Below, in pieces: positions 62,441 to 64,000 of a stretch of DNA of 64,000 bases. Location of the stretch: NCBI RefSeq assembly GCF_001877035.1, contig NZ_CP015756.1, positions 735,001 through 799,000 of the forward strand, read 5' to 3'. This DNA comes from Clostridium estertheticum subsp. estertheticum (GTDB lineage: Bacteria; Bacillota; Clostridia; Clostridiales; Clostridiaceae). Numbering within the stretch: position 1 is the first letter of the stretch; every line of letters begins with the position of its first letter. The notes beneath the pieces were generated by a model. The model saw only the letters and a list, made by a program, of their open reading frames with translations, was not told where the DNA came from and did no database searches. A program made the translations under genes and the position numbers.

Positions 62441-63124
62441 TTGGATATTTTAATAGCCAAAAATTTAAGCAAAACTTATGGAAAAGGTGAAGTGAAAGTT
62501 GACGCACTGAAAGAGGTATCTTTTTCCGTTGCAAAAGGGGAATTTATCTCAATTGTTGGGCCATCCGGTTCAGGAAAAAGTACACTGCTGAATCTCCTTG
62601 GGGCATTGGACTCTCCAACCTCTGGAAATGTCTTGCTTGATGGCAAAGACATATCTACCATGAAGGAAAAGAATCTCTCTGTGTTCCGCAGACGCAACAT
62701 TGGATTTATTTTTCAGGCATTCAATCTAATTCCCGAATTAAACGTAGAAGAGAACATTTTGTTGCCACTGCTACTTGACTACAAGAAACCGGATATGCAA
62801 TATATTGGTGAACTTTTGGACATACTTGGGCTCTCCAGCAGGAAACACCACCTTCCAAACCAGCTTTCTGGAGGACAGCAACAGCGCGTAGCAATCGGGC
62901 GTGCTCTTTCAACTCGTCCCGCAATTATGCTGGCAGACGAACCCACGGGAAATCTTGATACAAAAAACAGCAAGGAGGTAATCAATCTTTTAAAGCTTTC
63001 TGTCAAAAGATATAATCAGACATTAATTATGATTACCCATAATTCGAGTTTTGCCTCCTTCTCGGATCGGGTACTAAACGTAGAGGATGGTATTGTATCC
63101 GAACTAGGGAGGGTTAAAAAATGA
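62441..63124 (+). CDS. ABC transporter ATPase, MacB/BceA type
   Basis: 227 residues from a TTG at 62441, six bases after GAGGTG; the frame extends upstream to 62345 without a site. Walker A is GPSGSGKST, the Q-loop region is [23 protein letters not shown], the signature is [15 protein letters not shown], Walker B is [12 protein letters not shown] and the switch is MITHNSSFA. The pattern is that of the LolD/MacB/BceA subfamily, which pairs with FtsX-type permeases. Its stop overlaps the permease start (ATGA). Confidence 0.93.
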   Translation: MDILIAKNLSKTYGKGEVKVDALKEVSFSVAKGEFISIVGPSGSGKSTLLNLLGALDSPTSGNVLLDGKDISTMKEKNLSVFRRRNIGFIFQAFNLIPELNVEENILLPLLLDYKKPDMQYIGELLDILGLSSRKHHLPNQLSGGQQQRVAIGRALSTRPAIMLADEPTGNLDTKNSKEVINLLKLSVKRYNQTLIMITHNSSFASFSDRVLNVEDGIVSELGRVKK

Positions 63125-64000
63125 AAAACTATCTTGAGCTCGCACCAAAATACCTATCTGCCCATAAACGGAAAACGCGTCTGACCATCACTAGTGTTGC
63201 CATGGCGGTTGCACTGGTTGTTGGTATATTTTCTATGGTAGATGCATTGGTAAAATTTGAAAAAGCACAAGTGCTAAAGGATCAAGGTAACTACCATATT
63301 TTGATTCGAAATCCATCCCCAAGAGAGATTCAAGCTATTGGTAGTCGTATTGATGTACAAAATGCTGGAACCTGGAAAGACCTTGGTGAAGGAACCATCA
63401 ACGGTGAGAATTGTGCCCTCACCTCTTTAGATGAAAATTTCGCGAAAAATATCAATTTTAATCTCAATAAAGGCCGTTACCCGACGTCTAAAAATGAAAT
63501 TATGCTTGAAAAATGGTTTATGGAAAAATCTAAGCCTGCCCATAAAATCGGTGATACAATGACAATTACCTTACCAGGCAAAATAATTAAGAAGTTCACC
63601 ATTAGCGGTATATACAATAACTGGGGTGCTACCAAAGCTGCTGCTATACCTGCTGTATTCGTGTCAACAAAAATGTCAGAACAGCTAAAACCGAAATCAA
63701 GCCAATATTTTGTTCTATTTAAAGATGGTGTAAATATTATAAAAGTTGAAGGAGAAATCAAGAAAACTTTGAATATAGTAGATGCTCGCATAGGACACAA
63801 TGAAGGTCTTTTAGCCCTCATGATGCAAACCAAAAACAATAATGTGTTGAAGATGTATGCTGTTGGCGGCGTCCTATTTTTTCTTGTCCTTATTACAGGA
63901 GTTGTAATGATTTACAACACTTTCAACATTTCAGTAATGGAAAGAGTTCGTCAATTCGGGATTCTGAGATGTATAGGGGCGTCAGAGATACAAATAAAAC
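63121..64000 (+). CDS. FtsX/MacB-type ABC transporter permease, N-terminal part
   Basis: 293 residues are visible before the window ends. The first helix (ITSVAMAVALVVGIFSMVDAL, about residues 22-45) is followed by a MacB-type periplasmic-core-like extracellular domain of about 200 residues and a second helix (AVGGVLFFLVLITGVVMIYNTF), after which the conserved SVMERVRQFGILRCIGASEIQI begins the FtsX domain. With the coupled ATPase it forms a mechanotransmission-type transporter, probably for antimicrobial-peptide resistance or lipoprotein handling. It is cut by the right edge. Confidence 0.88.
   Translation, partial: MKNYLELAPKYLSAHKRKTRLTITSVAMAVALVVGIFSMVDALVKFEKAQVLKDQGNYHILIRNPSPREIQAIGSRIDVQNAGTWKDLGEGTINGENCALTSLDENFAKNINFNLNKGRYPTSKNEIMLEKWFMEKSKPAHKIGDTMTITLPGKIIKKFTISGIYNNWGATKAAAIPAVFVSTKMSEQLKPKSSQYFVLFKDGVNIIKVEGEIKKTLNIVDARIGHNEGLLALMMQTKNNNVLKMYAVGGVLFFLVLITGVVMIYNTFNISVMERVRQFGILRCIGASEIQIK

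Overview
The window looks like a chromosomal stretch of a low-GC anaerobic Firmicute, most likely Clostridium sensu stricto. The AT-rich coding bias, GGAGG-type ribosome sites, frequent TTG/GTG starts, a DUF4317 protein, a complete citrate lyase operon with a 2HCT carrier, an Fe-S type two-subunit serine dehydratase and a BirA-controlled bio operon all fit that. I see no rRNA, tRNA, CRISPR array, prophage or intact insertion sequence.

Layout. 1-8.1 kb: drug and peptide defence. A TetR regulator with its DHA2 exporter (cut by the left edge), a five-gene LanFEG/CprABC-like peptide-resistance ABC operon with its own two-component system, and a MarR-MATE pair with a perfect palindromic operator on the MATE promoter. 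8.1-25.2 kb: mixed metabolism, with an EamA carrier, a CPBP protease, a decayed MutS-like gene, an RpiR regulator, aspartase, OsmC, an ECF sigma/anti-sigma pair, DUF4317, a bacterial STAY-GREEN homologue, a glutamate/dicarboxylate symporter, a YkvI carrier-ATC hydrolase-ProC-like operon, and a class II photolyase. 25.9-39.9 kb: a citrate fermentation island. citG and a GntR (CitO-like) regulator precede a malic-enzyme-type oxaloacetate decarboxylase, citC-D-E-F-X, a PrpF-family isomerase, a CitS-type carrier and PEP carboxykinase, with acetolactate synthase next. Two perfect GntR-type palindromes lie before the catabolic genes. Citrate would enter by CitS and be split by CitDEF (matured by CitC, CitG and CitX). 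Oxaloacetate would go to pyruvate or PEP, and pyruvate to acetolactate.

40.2-41.9 kb holds a probable unmodified bacteriocin with a double-glycine leader, a small four-helix membrane protein (candidate immunity) and a DUF3267 membrane metalloprotease. 42-50 kb: a D-cysteine desulfhydrase-like enzyme, a phosphoesterase, and a serine-degradation operon (sdaAB, sdaAA, EIIC-like membrane protein) beside a GlnK/GlnL-type two-component system. 50-60 kb: a flavin-type oxidase-fold protein, TfoX-N protein, L,D-transpeptidase, nitroreductase, bioF-bioH-like-bioC behind a BirA operator, and a secreted protein. 60.4-64 kb: a response regulator-kinase-ABC-permease operon, visibly less AT-rich than its surroundings and cut by the right edge.

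Decayed genes are scattered through the window: a MutS-like gene with an internal deletion, a poly(A) frameshifted small membrane protein, a BAAT-type hydrolase tail, and a zeta-toxin-like P-loop fragment. Start codons were moved from the longest reading frame wherever a good ribosome site decided the matter. All functions are read from recognisable motifs and family knowledge; no database search was run.
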